From positions 124,001 to 188,000 of the forward strand of contig NZ_JAPNUE010000002.1 of NCBI RefSeq assembly GCF_026626305.1: 64,000 bases of DNA, in the 5' to 3' direction. Numbering within the stretch: the stretch's first letter is position 1; each line of letters starts with the position of its first letter. Position numbers and translations under genes: made by a program. Positions 18,556 through 26,969 of this stretch are shown in pieces. Under the pieces are notes generated by a model. The model searched no databases. It was not told the DNA's origin and worked only from the letters and a program-made list of their open reading frames with translations. This DNA comes from Frigidibacter sp. RF13. Its GTDB lineage: Bacteria > Pseudomonadota > Alphaproteobacteria > Rhodobacterales > Rhodobacteraceae.

Positions 18556-19671
18556 TCAAGATTTGCGGTCAGATAACATTCCCTTCCCCTCAGGGCAATC
18601 AACCCGGCCCGCCCGGCCGGAGTCGCGGAATATCCGGCCGCGCAGCGCGATCTGTAGAAGAGGCGGCAACCGGTCGACCAGCCGCCCGGCCTTTATGGCC
18701 AGCGCCATGCAGAGCGGGGGCATGGCAAGAAAGAACAACAGATATGGGGGCTCCTGTTCGGATCCCATGATCCGCGACCAGGGCAGCCATAGAACGCCGA
18801 TGATGCAGGCATGCGACAGATAGGCCAGAAAGCTGTGCCGCCCCCAATTGGCGACGCTTCGGGCGGCCGGGTTTTCGACCAGCGCATAGGCTATGGCGAC
18901 GATCAGGCAACCGATCCCCGCGCGGCGCATAAGGTCATGGGCGATCTCGAACGGGAAAGCCTCGCCCGGGTAGAGATGGTAAAGCGTGGTCGCTGCGATG
19001 CTGAAGCCGAAACCCCAGATCAGTGAGAAACGTGGCGCGGCCAGATGTGTGACGGTCCAGCCGCGCTGAGCGCAGGCCGCGCCCAGGATCATGAAGGTGA
19101 GGATCTGCGGCCGGAACAGAAAAGGTTGGGTGTGCGTCAGGAAATTCACGCCAATCGCGATCAGGACGCTCAGCACAGGTGCCAGCCGCACGAGCGGCGC
19201 TATTAGCCGCAGGATCAGCGTCGCCGCGATCAGGTCACGCACGAAGAACAGCGATTGATTGGCGGTGCGTCCGGCAAGACCGGTCCAGGCATTGACCCAG
19301 CCCATCCAGCCCTCGCCGACCAGCGCAATCGCATTCGACGGCTCCCCCATCCGGCCGCGCAGCCAGGCCATCAGGATGAAGATCGCGCTCCAGATCAGCA
19401 TGGGCAGCAGGATCGAGAAGGCGAGGCGCCGTGCGACATCGGGGAACGGTTTCGCGATACCCGTTGTCCAGAAAAGATAGCCGGAGACGAAGCTCAGCGT
19501 CGTGACGCTGACCCGCCCGAGCGTTTCGCCGAAGAAGATACCGGCTGCCGTTCCCGAGCCGCCGTTGACGAAGGACGGCGTGGCAAGGCCGGGCGCTACA
19601 TGGACCCACATCATGCAGGTGATGCAGATCACGCGCACCAGCTCGATCTGAATGCTCTCGTCCCGGGTCAC
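18556..19671 (-). CDS. Acyltransferase-3 family membrane protein
   Basis: The protein has about ten membrane segments and the family's N-terminal pattern [10 protein letters not shown] with M-M-W-V-H-V, where the His is the presumed catalytic residue. These proteins O-acylate exported sugars or lipids. The start is uncertain: GTG at 19671 places the first helix right at the N-terminus, whereas ATG at 19746 and GTG-type starts up to 19812 would add a cysteine-containing leader of up to 47 residues without homology. It lies 17 bases upstream of ahcY on the same strand. The linkage to ahcY has no obvious metabolic reason. Confidence 0.82.
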   Translation of the reverse strand: MTRDESIQIELVRVICITCMMWVHVAPGLATPSFVNGGSGTAAGIFFGETLGRVSVTTLSFVSGYLFWTTGIAKPFPDVARRLAFSILLPMLIWSAIFILMAWLRGRMGEPSNAIALVGEGWMGWVNAWTGLAGRTANQSLFFVRDLIAATLILRLIAPLVRLAPVLSVLIAIGVNFLTHTQPFLFRPQILTFMILGAACAQRGWTVTHLAAPRFSLIWGFGFSIAATTLYHLYPGEAFPFEIAHDLMRRAGIGCLIVAIAYALVENPAARSVANWGRHSFLAYLSHACIIGVLWLPWSRIMGSEQEPPYLLFFLAMPPLCMALAIKAGRLVDRLPPLLQIALRGRIFRDSGRAGRVDCPEGKGMLSDRKS

Positions 19672-19804
19672 GCTCTGGAATGCTCCGCAAGACCTTCGAT
19701 TGACGTACCCGCCCCCGCACTCGTAATGAACGGTCCAGAGCAACATCCACTGTCCCCGGCCGGTCAAGCGGCGGTCGCGCGGACCGTGCGGTTTCAGGTG
19801 AACT

Positions 19805-20395
19805 GTGGCCAATAGACGTGCATGGCAGAGAATGTTGTCGGGGCGGCGACTCGACCTGCTCGATCCGACACCTCTGGATATCGAGATCGCCGATATCGCA
19901 CATGGCCTCGCCTTCGTCGCGCGCTGGAACGGGCAGACCGTTGGTGACTGGCCCTATTCGGTCGCCGAACATTCGCTGCTGGTCGAGGAAATCTTTTCGT
20001 ATCTCAACCCGGGCATCGGCGCGCGCTGGCAGCTGGCGGCGCTTCTGCATGACGCGCCGGAGTATGTGATCGGGGATATGATCAGTCCGGTGAAGGCGGC
20101 GATCGGGCCGGGCTATGGGGCGCTGGACGAGCGGCTGACGGCGGCCGTCCACCTGCGCTTCGGCCTGCCGGGCAGCCTGCCTGCGGCGATCAAGAAGGAA
20201 ATTAAGCGCGCCGACCGGATATCGGCCTGGGCCGAGGCGGTTCAGATCGCGGGCTTCACGCGTGCGGAGGCCGACCGATTCTTCGGCCGCCCCCCGCATC
20301 AGGATCTTCCGGCGATCGAGATCCGGCTGCGCCCGCCAGCCGAGGTGCGCGCGGCGTTCGTCGCCCGCCACGCCCATCTTCTTGATACGCCCTAG
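19805..20395 (+). CDS. HD-domain phosphohydrolase (YfbR-like)
   Basis: The metal-binding HD pattern is visible as His33, His56 (VAEHS) and His82-Asp83 (LLHDAPE), with the downstream Asp in the KRADR helix. The family contains 5'-nucleotidases such as YfbR, acting on deoxynucleoside monophosphates. The start is a GTG at 19805 with AGGTG upstream. The 196-residue length is typical. The stop codon shares a CTAG with the stop of the convergent small reading frame downstream. Confidence 0.85.
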   Translation: MANRRAWQRMLSGRRLDLLDPTPLDIEIADIAHGLAFVARWNGQTVGDWPYSVAEHSLLVEEIFSYLNPGIGARWQLAALLHDAPEYVIGDMISPVKAAIGPGYGALDERLTAAVHLRFGLPGSLPAAIKKEIKRADRISAWAEAVQIAGFTRAEADRFFGRPPHQDLPAIEIRLRPPAEVRAAFVARHAHLLDTP

Positions 20396-20553
20396 CCAAG
20401 GATCCCCGCAAACGACAACCAGCGGCGACGGCGGCGCGGTTCTGCGGATTCCAGTGCCCTCCTGGCGGGCCGCTCTTCGGGCCAGTGCACCTTGCGACGG
20501 GGCAGCTCCTGAAAGGTGGCGACATAGAGCGTATCGGCGAGTATGTTCAACAT
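20392..20553 (-). CDS. Small arginine-rich protein, divergent from the LysR gene
   Basis: I do not recognise this 53-residue product. The start at 20553 has GGAG six bases upstream. The sequence runs from a hydrophobic MLNILADTLYVATF segment to a basic RRRRRW end. It may be real because it has a good ribosome binding site, lies divergent from a LysR gene with a 98-base gap (a usual LysR target layout), and shares CTAG stop bases with the HD gene. The short length keeps confidence low. A longer reading up to 20634 would overlap the candidate operator region. Confidence 0.4.
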   Translation of the reverse strand: MLNILADTLYVATFQELPRRKVHWPEERPARRALESAEPRRRRRWLSFAGILG

Positions 20554-20634
20554 TTCCTTCTCCATTCGTTGAAGTTTCTGATTGAAAACTATGCCTTTTC
20601 CGCAGAAAATCCCAATCAATTGGATTTCCTTCAT

Positions 20635-20649
20635 GTTAGGAAAACTAAC
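20635..20649. promoter_or_regulatory. Candidate LysR box (T-N11-A)
   Basis: GTTAG-N5-CTAAC is a perfect inverted repeat with the T-N11-A core of LysR-type sites, and it ends two bases before the LysR start codon. A second repeat, CCAAT-N2-ATTGG, lies at 20612-20623. Both are in the LysR/small-gene divergent region. The position over the start suggests autorepression. Confidence 0.55.
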
Positions 20650-20651
20650 AG

Positions 20652-21548
20652 ATGGCGCAGATTGACTGGCTTAGCTTCCCCCCGCTGTCCGCCCTGCGCG
20701 CGCTTGAAGCGGCGGTGCGCCTTGGCGGCTTTAGCGCGGCGGCGCGGGCGCTGAATGTCACCCATGCCGCCATCGCCCAGCAGGTGCGCGGGCTTGAGGA
20801 ATATCTCGGTCGGTCACTGGTGCATCGCGAGGGCCGCACGCTGGTTTTTTCGGCCGAAGCCGAGGAACTGGCCGCTGCCGCGAACCGGGGATTTGCCGAG
20901 ATACAGTCGGCGCTTCTCGCCTTGCGGGCGCGGCAGAAGCCGAACGCGCTTTCTGTGACCACCACGCCGATCTTCGCCGAACGCTGGCTGATGCCGCGCC
21001 TGCGCGATTTCTGGCTAAACCATCCCGACATTACCCTGACGCTGCGCGCCGAACAGGACGTCGTCGACCTGAGGCGCGAGGGGATAGACGTCGGCATCCG
21101 CTATGGTCTGGGCAAATGGTCGGGAGTCGAGGCGGAGTTTCTGACCTCGGCGCGGATGATGGCGATCGGGGCGGAAAAGCTGTTGCAGGGCCGCGAGAAC
21201 CTGTCGCCCGGCGACCTGAAGCACTTGCCATGGGTGCTGGAGCAGGGCTGGCCCGAAACCGAGCAATGGCTGGCCTGTAGCGGCGTGGATCTTTCAGGCA
21301 GCGCGAAAAGCTATTTCCTGACCGAAGAGCTTATGCTGGCCGCCGGCCGCGCCGGGCTTGGCCTGTTCGTGGCCAGCTCGGCCATCGTCGAACAGGATAT
21401 TGCCGAGGGCCGCCTCAGGCTCTTGCTGGACGATTGCAACGATACCCACAGCGGCTATTTCATCGTCACAGCGCCGGGGCCGCTGTCGGACGCCAAGCGC
21501 ACTTTCATCAAATGGCTGCGCGCGCAGGCGGCGCGCGTGCCGGTATGA
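20652..21548 (+). CDS. LysR-family regulator, GcvA type
   Basis: The N-terminal winged helix-turn-helix (about residues 10-68, with the ALEAAVRLGGFSAAARALNVTHAAIAQQVRGLE core) is followed by a PBP2-type effector domain. The layout P-x-x-A-x-R-W-L-x-P-R-L and D-V-G-I-R-Y-G-x-G is typical of GcvA/AmpR-like members. The length is 298 residues. The start at 20652 sits directly behind a LysR-like palindrome. The likely target is the divergent small gene or itself; the effector is unknown. Confidence 0.9.
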   Translation: MAQIDWLSFPPLSALRALEAAVRLGGFSAAARALNVTHAAIAQQVRGLEEYLGRSLVHREGRTLVFSAEAEELAAAANRGFAEIQSALLALRARQKPNALSVTTTPIFAERWLMPRLRDFWLNHPDITLTLRAEQDVVDLRREGIDVGIRYGLGKWSGVEAEFLTSARMMAIGAEKLLQGRENLSPGDLKHLPWVLEQGWPETEQWLACSGVDLSGSAKSYFLTEELMLAAGRAGLGLFVASSAIVEQDIAEGRLRLLLDDCNDTHSGYFIVTAPGPLSDAKRTFIKWLRAQAARVPV

Positions 21549-21564
21549 AGCCCCCGCCCTATCC

Positions 21565-22245
21565 TCACCCCATCTCGGGCGTGCCGCCCCTTTGGCGGAT
21601 GCGGCGGGCGTCGACGCGGGTGATCCAGAGCGCGAGCCCGGTCCAGGCGGCGACATAGAGAAATCCGGCGAAGAGGACGATCTCACCTGGGATCGGGCCG
21701 ATATCGGCGCGGTTGACGAAGCCCGCGAAGCTTTGCACCGGCACCGGATGGACGGTGATCTTGCCGCAATAGGCCAAGGTCTGGATCAGGAGGATCCACA
21801 GATAATTCGACCTTACCCGCCGCGCCACCGCCACCAGATAAGAGACGTGATAGCGCGGGTGGGCGTAATCGTCGGCAAGGATGCGCTGCCAGTTCATTTC
21901 TGTATGCAGGTCGCCATCCTGCAGCATTGGCACGTAGAAATTCCGCTCCAGCCAGCGCGACCGCGCGCGCCAGACGCTGAAATAGCGATAGCGCCGCGCC
22001 TCGAGCGCGAGGAAGAGCATTATCAGGATGCCGACAAGGACCAGCGGCAAGGGCGAGGCGCCGGGCGAGGAATAGGTGATCGACAAGGCCACGCCGAGCG
22101 TGACGACTGACCAGTTGGTGGTGGTATCGAGTCGCGTCCGCCAGATGGTGGAGCGATAGACCTCGCCCCGGTAGAGGTGCGCAAGCGCGCCGATCTCGGC
22201 GGCTGAGAATTCATTCGCATCGCCCGCGCGGCGTTTTTCCGGCAT
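21565..22245 (-). CDS. DUF2270 integral membrane protein
   Basis: The 226-residue protein has paired membrane segments at about 46-82 and again at about 148-165 and 190-212. Between them lies the conserved cytosolic block R-R-Y-R-Y-F-x-V-W-R-x-R-x-R-W-L-E-x-N-F-Y and an Y-A-H-P-R-Y-H-V-S-Y motif, which match the DUF2270 family. No function is known. It is convergent with the LysR gene (16-base gap). Confidence 0.82.
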   Translation of the reverse strand: MPEKRRAGDANEFSAAEIGALAHLYRGEVYRSTIWRTRLDTTTNWSVVTLGVALSITYSSPGASPLPLVLVGILIMLFLALEARRYRYFSVWRARSRWLERNFYVPMLQDGDLHTEMNWQRILADDYAHPRYHVSYLVAVARRVRSNYLWILLIQTLAYCGKITVHPVPVQSFAGFVNRADIGPIPGEIVLFAGFLYVAAWTGLALWITRVDARRIRQRGGTPEMG

Positions 22246-22622
22246 GGCCCCTCCCTCGCGCGCCTTGTGGCCCTTGTGAAAGGTTGGCGCATCTTGCCTT
22301 CATCAGGCGCCCGGAACGCCCAGCTGGCAAGTCTCAATTGCGGGCAATGGCAATGTTTCTAGCTCAATCGGGCGGGTTGCGGCCCGCACCCATGACCCAG
22401 CCCGAACTGTCCGCGTCACATCCGTCCGCGAATGGCCAGGCCGGCCCAGTCGCAGCTTCCGCCACGAACATCCGCCCCCAGTCGGTCTCTTTGATCGGAC
22501 AAAGGCCCGGTCTGCGGCGATTTGACGGCTCACGCCGGATCCACTGTTGACCTACATCAAAGCCCGGCGGCACCCTGATCCGCATAAGAAGCGAGGACGC
22601 GAACAGTGAACAGGCAGCCCGT
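22246..22622. other. 377-base intergenic region upstream of ccoG
   Basis: This stretch holds the divergent promoters of the DUF2270 gene and of ccoGHIS. The only element I can name is the FNR-type palindrome at 22547-22560. No coding sequence, tRNA or hairpin of note is seen in the rest. Confidence 0.6.
22547..22560. promoter_or_regulatory. FNR/FnrL-type binding site
   Basis: TTGAC-CTAC-ATCAA matches the FNR consensus TTGAT-N4-ATCAA in nine of ten arm positions. It is centred about 69 bases upstream of the ccoG start. Anaerobic activation of cco genes by FnrL/FixK-type proteins is well established, so this is a likely activator site for the operon. Confidence 0.85.
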
Positions 22623-24059
22623 ATGAGCGCCAACGACAGCCCTCCATCGCTTTATGCGGTGCACGAACCGGTGTTTCCGCGCCGGGTCAAAGGCACGTTC
22701 CGCAATCTGAAATGGATCATCATGGCGGTGACGCTGGGGATCTATTACATCACGCCCTGGCTGCGCTGGGACCGTGGGCCGTCCCTTCCCGATCAGGCGG
22801 TGCTGGTCGATCTGGCCAACCGCCGCTTCTTCTTCTTCATGATCGAAATCTGGCCCGACGAGTTCTATTTCGTCGCGGGCCTTCTGATCATGGCGGGGCT
22901 TGGGCTCTTTCTCTTCACCTCCGCGCTCGGCCGGGTCTGGTGCGGCTATGCCTGCCCGCAGACGGTCTGGACCGATCTCTATATCCTTGTCGAGCGCTGG
23001 ATCGAGGGCGACCGCAATGCGCGTGTGCGACTCTATCACCAGAAATGGAACGCGCAGAAAGTCCGGCTTCGCGCCATAAAGTGGTTGGTCTGGTTCCTGA
23101 TCGGGCTGGCGACCGGCGGCGCGTGGATCTTCTATTTCACCGATGCGCCCACGCTTTTCTGGGCGCTTCTCGACGGCACCGCCCATCCGGTCGCCTACGT
23201 GACGATGGCGATCCTGACCTTCACCACTTTCTTTTTCGGCGGCTTCGCGCGCGAACAGATCTGTATCTATGCCTGCCCCTGGCCCCGCATCCAGGCGGCG
23301 ATGATGGACGAGGATACACTCGTCGTCGCCTATCGAGAGTGGCGGGGCGAGCCGCGCGGCAAGCTGAGGAAACCGGATGATGCTGAGGCGGAGAAGCAGG
23401 GCGACTGCATCGATTGCATGGCTTGCGTGAATGTCTGCCCGATGGGGATCGACATTAGGAAAGGCCAGCAGCTGGAATGCATTACCTGTGCCTTGTGCAT
23501 CGATGCCTGCGACGAGGTGATGGACCGGATCGGCAAGCCGCGTGGCCTGATCGACTATATGGCGCTGAAGGACGAGACGGTCGAACGTGCCGGCGGCAAG
23601 GCGCGCAATATCTGGAAGCATATCTTCAGGCCGCGCACCCTGCTTTACACGGCCCTCTGGGCCTCGGTCGGGGTTGCTATGGTCGCGGCACTCTTCCTGC
23701 GCTCGCCGATCGGCCTGAATGTCACGCCGGTCAGGAACCCGCTCTATGTCACGCTGAAGGACGGCACGATCCGCAACACCTACGAAGTGCGCCTTCACAA
23801 CAAGCATGGCGAGGAGCGTCCCTTCCATGTCTCGGTCACGGCTGAGGAGGCACTGGAGATTTCGCTCGAAGGGCGCGACAATACGGTGGTGAACGTGCCC
23901 GCCGACGGCACCCTGACCCAGCGCATCTATGTGACGGCCGCGCCCGGGTCCAAGGCCGCAGACGGCGGGCTTCTGGAAATGCGCTTCTGGGTCGTCGATC
24001 TGACAGAGGCCACTGACCGGGTCAGCGCCGACACGGTCTTCCATGGCAAGGGAGAGTGA
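22623..24059 (+). CDS. ccoG: Cytochrome cbb3 oxidase accessory protein CcoG (RdxB/FixG)
   Basis: CcoG is a membrane-bound iron-sulfur protein that reduces copper for assembly of the cbb3 oxidase CuB site. The protein has several membrane segments (for example about 30-47 and 80-100), the WCGYACPQTVW motif, and ferredoxin-like clusters CIDCMACVNVCP and CITCALCIDAC at about residues 263-302. A C-terminal Ig-like periplasmic domain follows. The length of 478 residues is normal. It heads ccoGHIS and has an FNR box upstream. Confidence 0.95.
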   Translation: MSANDSPPSLYAVHEPVFPRRVKGTFRNLKWIIMAVTLGIYYITPWLRWDRGPSLPDQAVLVDLANRRFFFFMIEIWPDEFYFVAGLLIMAGLGLFLFTSALGRVWCGYACPQTVWTDLYILVERWIEGDRNARVRLYHQKWNAQKVRLRAIKWLVWFLIGLATGGAWIFYFTDAPTLFWALLDGTAHPVAYVTMAILTFTTFFFGGFAREQICIYACPWPRIQAAMMDEDTLVVAYREWRGEPRGKLRKPDDAEAEKQGDCIDCMACVNVCPMGIDIRKGQQLECITCALCIDACDEVMDRIGKPRGLIDYMALKDETVERAGGKARNIWKHIFRPRTLLYTALWASVGVAMVAALFLRSPIGLNVTPVRNPLYVTLKDGTIRNTYEVRLHNKHGEERPFHVSVTAEEALEISLEGRDNTVVNVPADGTLTQRIYVTAAPGSKAADGGLLEMRFWVVDLTEATDRVSADTVFHGKGE

Positions 24060-24060
24060 C

Positions 24061-24516
24061 ATGGCGCGCGAACTGACAGGACGTAAGGTCTTTGCCATCA
24101 CCGCCGGGGCCTTCGCCGTCATCATCGGCGTCAATGTCTTCATGGCGGTGAAGGCGGTCGGCACTTTCCCCGGCCTTGAGGTGCAGAATTCCTATGTCGC
24201 CTCGCAGAGCTTCGAGGCAGAGCGCGCCGCGCAGGAAAGGCTCGGCTGGACGCTCGGCTACCGCTACGAGGCGGGCGAACTGATCCTCTCCTTCCGCGAC
24301 CGGGCGGGCCAGCCGGTGCAGGCGAAAGACATCAGCGCCCTCATCGGTCGGACGACCGAGGCCGCAGAAGACAAGACACCCGCCTTCACCTACAGGAACG
24401 GCGATTTCCGCGCACCCGTCGATCTGGGCAAAGGCCGCTGGATGGTGCTCTTGGAGGCGCGGTCAGAGGATGGCACGCGGTTTCACCAGCGTCTCGATCT
24501 ATATGTGAAAGGCTAG
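24061..24516 (+). CDS. ccoH: cbb3 oxidase assembly protein CcoH (FixH)
   Basis: CcoH is a single-pass inner-membrane protein needed for assembly of the cbb3 oxidase. One N-terminal membrane helix (about 8-30, VFAITAGAFAVIIGVNVFMAV) is followed by the N-S-Y-V-A-S-Q-x-F motif and a periplasmic beta-domain ending in Q-R-L-D-L-Y-V. The 151-residue length fits. It starts one base after the ccoG stop and is followed by ccoI after three bases. Confidence 0.93.
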   Translation: MARELTGRKVFAITAGAFAVIIGVNVFMAVKAVGTFPGLEVQNSYVASQSFEAERAAQERLGWTLGYRYEAGELILSFRDRAGQPVQAKDISALIGRTTEAAEDKTPAFTYRNGDFRAPVDLGKGRWMVLLEARSEDGTRFHQRLDLYVKG

Positions 24517-24519
24517 GCC

Positions 24520-26709
24520 ATGAGCCTTGCCGAACCCCTCTCCCTCTCCGCCTGCCCGGCCTGCGTCGCGCTGCCCGCGACCGAGATGCTCGCGCAGTCG
24601 CGGCTGCGGGCGGCCTCCGAGGGGATCGTGCTTTCGATACCCGAGGCACGCGACGGCACGGCGATGGCCACCATCGAACGACGCCTGACGGCGGAACCGG
24701 GCGTCCTGTCGGCGCGTGTCAACCTGACCCGTCGGCGCGTCTCGGTGATGGCCGCGCCCGAAGTGCTGCCAGAGCGGCTGATCGCCGCGCTGGAAGAGGT
24801 CGGCCAACCGGCGTTCGAGCTTGACCCGGGGCTCCTGACTACGACCGAAAGCGAAAAGCGTGGGCGCGACCTCTTGATGCGCTTGGGCGTCGCCGGTTTC
24901 GCCATGATGAATATCATGCTGCTGTCGGTCGCCGTCTGGTCGGGGGCAGAGGCTGCCACGCGCGACCTGTTCCACTGGATCAGCGCGATGATCGCCTTGC
25001 CGACGCTCGTCTTCGCGGGCCAGCCCTTCTTTGCCTCTGCGCTCGCCTCGATCCGGGCGCGCAAGCTGGGGATGGATGTGCCGATCTCGCTCGCCTTGAT
25101 CCTTTCCTCAGCCGTCTCGCTCTTCGAGACGATCATGGGCGGAGAGCATGCTTATTTCGACGCGGGCGTGTCCTTATGCTTCTTCCTGCTGATCGGCCGC
25201 TATCTCGACTATCGCTCGCGCGCTGTCGCCCGGTCTGCGGCTGAGGAATTGGCCGCGCTGGAAGTGCCGCGCGCGGTCCGGCTGGACGGGGACGGCGAGG
25301 CGCGACTGGTGCCAGTGGCAGAAGTTCTGTCGGGCGATCTGGTCCTCGTGCGGCCCGGCGCGCGGATGCCCGTCGACGGCGTGGTCGAGGCGGGGGCGTC
25401 CGAGGTCGACCGCTCTCTCCTGACCGGCGAAACCCGGCCTGTCGCGGTGGAGGTTGGTACCTTGGTCAGTGCGGGCGAGGTCAACCTGACCGGGCCCCTT
25501 CAGGTGAGGGTACAGGCGGCGGGCGCGTCATCGTCGCTGCACCGTCTTGCCGATCTGGTGGCGGTCGCGGAAAGCGCGAAGAACCGCTATATCTCGCTCG
25601 CCGACCGGATGGCGCGGCGCTATTCGCCGATGGTTCACTTGCTGGCGCTCGGCGCGTTCCTCTTCTGGATCACCCGCACCCACGATCCGCGTCTGGCGCT
25701 GAACATAGCGTCCGCCGTTCTGATCATCACCTGCCCCTGCGCGCTGGCACTTGCGGTGCCGTCGGTCGTGACCTCGGCCTCGGGGCGGCTTTTCCGCAAG
25801 GGGCTGCTGGTCAAGGACGGCACCGCACTGGAACGGCTGGCGGAAGTGACGCATGTGGTTTTCGACAAGACCGGCACCCTGACCATGGGTGCGCCGGAAC
25901 CGGCGAACCTTGATATCCTGACGGACGAGGAAGCCGCCGTGGCGCTCGCACTTGCCGATGGCTCGGCCCATCCGCTGTCTCTGGCGATCGCGGAACGGCT
26001 GAAGGCGCGCGGGGTCACGGCGGCTGACGTCACCGACCTGCGCGAGGTCGCAGGCTATGGTGTCGAGGGCCTGTGGCAGGGGAGCCGTGTGCGACTTGGC
26101 CGCGCGGCCTGGGTTGGCACTGAGGCGGTCGCGGACAGCGCGAGCTACCTTGCCGTCGGCGCTACCCGCAAGGCCCTGATCTTCGCCGACCGGCTGCGGC
26201 CCGGCGCGGAAGAGGCGGTCGGAATGCTGAAGGCCGCGGGCCTTGGCGTGACGCTTCTATCTGGTGACGCCGAAGGACCGGTGGCGGGGCTCGCACGGAC
26301 GCTCGGCATCGCAGACTGGCAAAGCGGCATGCTGCCCGTCGAGAAGGCCGCCCATATCGATGCGCTGAAGGCAAGGGGCGCGCGCGTGCTGATGGTGGGC
26401 GACGGGTTGAACGACACGGTGGCGCTTGCCTCCGCCCATGTCTCGGTCTCGCCCGCCTCGGCGCTTGACGCCGCGCGCACCGCGTCCGACATCGTGCTTC
26501 TGGGCCAGTCGCTGGCACCCATCGCCGAAGCCCGTGCCATCGCCGTCAAGGCGCGGGCGCGGATCAAGGAGAATTTCGCCTTGTCGCTCGGCTATAACGC
26601 GCTCGCGGTGCCCGTAGCGCTGGCAGGGTTCGCCACGCCCCTGATCGCGGCTTTCGCCATGTCGACCTCGTCGCTCATGGTGACACTCAACGCGCTGCGT
26701 CTGAAATAG
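24520..26709 (+). CDS. ccoI: Copper-exporting P1B-type ATPase CcoI (FixI)
   Basis: CcoI pumps copper across the inner membrane for the cbb3 oxidase CuB centre. The N-terminal metal site is CPAC (Cys12 and Cys15), then a degenerate heavy-metal domain to about residue 100. The transmembrane CPC motif is at 405-407 (TCPCALALA), the phosphorylated Asp449 is in DKTGTLT, and the hinge motif GDGLNDT is at about 627. The TGE actuator motif (LLTGET) is at about 301. The length of 729 residues is typical. It lies in the ccoGHIS operon. Confidence 0.95.
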   Translation: MSLAEPLSLSACPACVALPATEMLAQSRLRAASEGIVLSIPEARDGTAMATIERRLTAEPGVLSARVNLTRRRVSVMAAPEVLPERLIAALEEVGQPAFELDPGLLTTTESEKRGRDLLMRLGVAGFAMMNIMLLSVAVWSGAEAATRDLFHWISAMIALPTLVFAGQPFFASALASIRARKLGMDVPISLALILSSAVSLFETIMGGEHAYFDAGVSLCFFLLIGRYLDYRSRAVARSAAEELAALEVPRAVRLDGDGEARLVPVAEVLSGDLVLVRPGARMPVDGVVEAGASEVDRSLLTGETRPVAVEVGTLVSAGEVNLTGPLQVRVQAAGASSSLHRLADLVAVAESAKNRYISLADRMARRYSPMVHLLALGAFLFWITRTHDPRLALNIASAVLIITCPCALALAVPSVVTSASGRLFRKGLLVKDGTALERLAEVTHVVFDKTGTLTMGAPEPANLDILTDEEAAVALALADGSAHPLSLAIAERLKARGVTAADVTDLREVAGYGVEGLWQGSRVRLGRAAWVGTEAVADSASYLAVGATRKALIFADRLRPGAEEAVGMLKAAGLGVTLLSGDAEGPVAGLARTLGIADWQSGMLPVEKAAHIDALKARGARVLMVGDGLNDTVALASAHVSVSPASALDAARTASDIVLLGQSLAPIAEARAIAVKARARIKENFALSLGYNALAVPVALAGFATPLIAAFAMSTSSLMVTLNALRLK

Positions 26710-26718
26710 GCGCTTGCA

Positions 26719-26877
26719 ATGGAAATGCTCGTCATCCTCATCCCGGTCTCGCTTATCCTGGGCGGGCTTGGGCTTGCGGCCTTTCTCTGGTCCCTGAAGA
26801 CCCGCCAGTATGACGACCCCGAAGGCGACGCACAGCGTATCCTGAACAAGGACTGGGACGAGAGGCCGAAGCCGTGA
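26719..26877 (+). CDS. ccoS: cbb3 oxidase maturation protein CcoS
   Basis: This 52-residue gene starts nine bases after ccoI. The product has a single membrane helix (M-E-M-L-V-I-L-I-P-V-S-L) followed by F-L-W-S-L-K-T-x-Q-Y-D-D-P-E-G-D, the invariant CcoS signature, and a short charged tail. CcoS is required for cofactor insertion into the cbb3 oxidase. It completes the ccoGHIS set. Confidence 0.92.
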   Translation: MEMLVILIPVSLILGGLGLAAFLWSLKTRQYDDPEGDAQRILNKDWDERPKP

Positions 26878-26882
26878 GTCCC

Positions 26883-26949
26883 CGTCGCCGGGGGCGCCGG
26901 ATTTCGTGACGAAATCCGGTCCGAAATCTTTCAAAGATTTCGGGCGACG
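26883..26949. repeat. Nested palindromic element (three-way junction) after ccoS
   Basis: Two perfect 10-bp hairpins lie side by side: 26897-26906 with 26910-26919, and 26921-26930 with 26934-26943. Both contain the GATTTCG/CGAAATC motif. Outer arms CGTCGC (26883-26888) and GCGACG (26944-26949) enclose them. It could serve as the ccoS terminator or be a dispersed REP-like sequence. I see only one copy in this window. Confidence 0.7.
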
Positions 26950-26969
26950 CTGGGCTTTCACCGCCTTAC

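Noticed and set aside
20554..20634. N-terminal extension of the small divergent protein to 20634
   Set aside because: The start at 20553 has a good ribosome binding site, and the extension would cover the promoter region with the LysR boxes.
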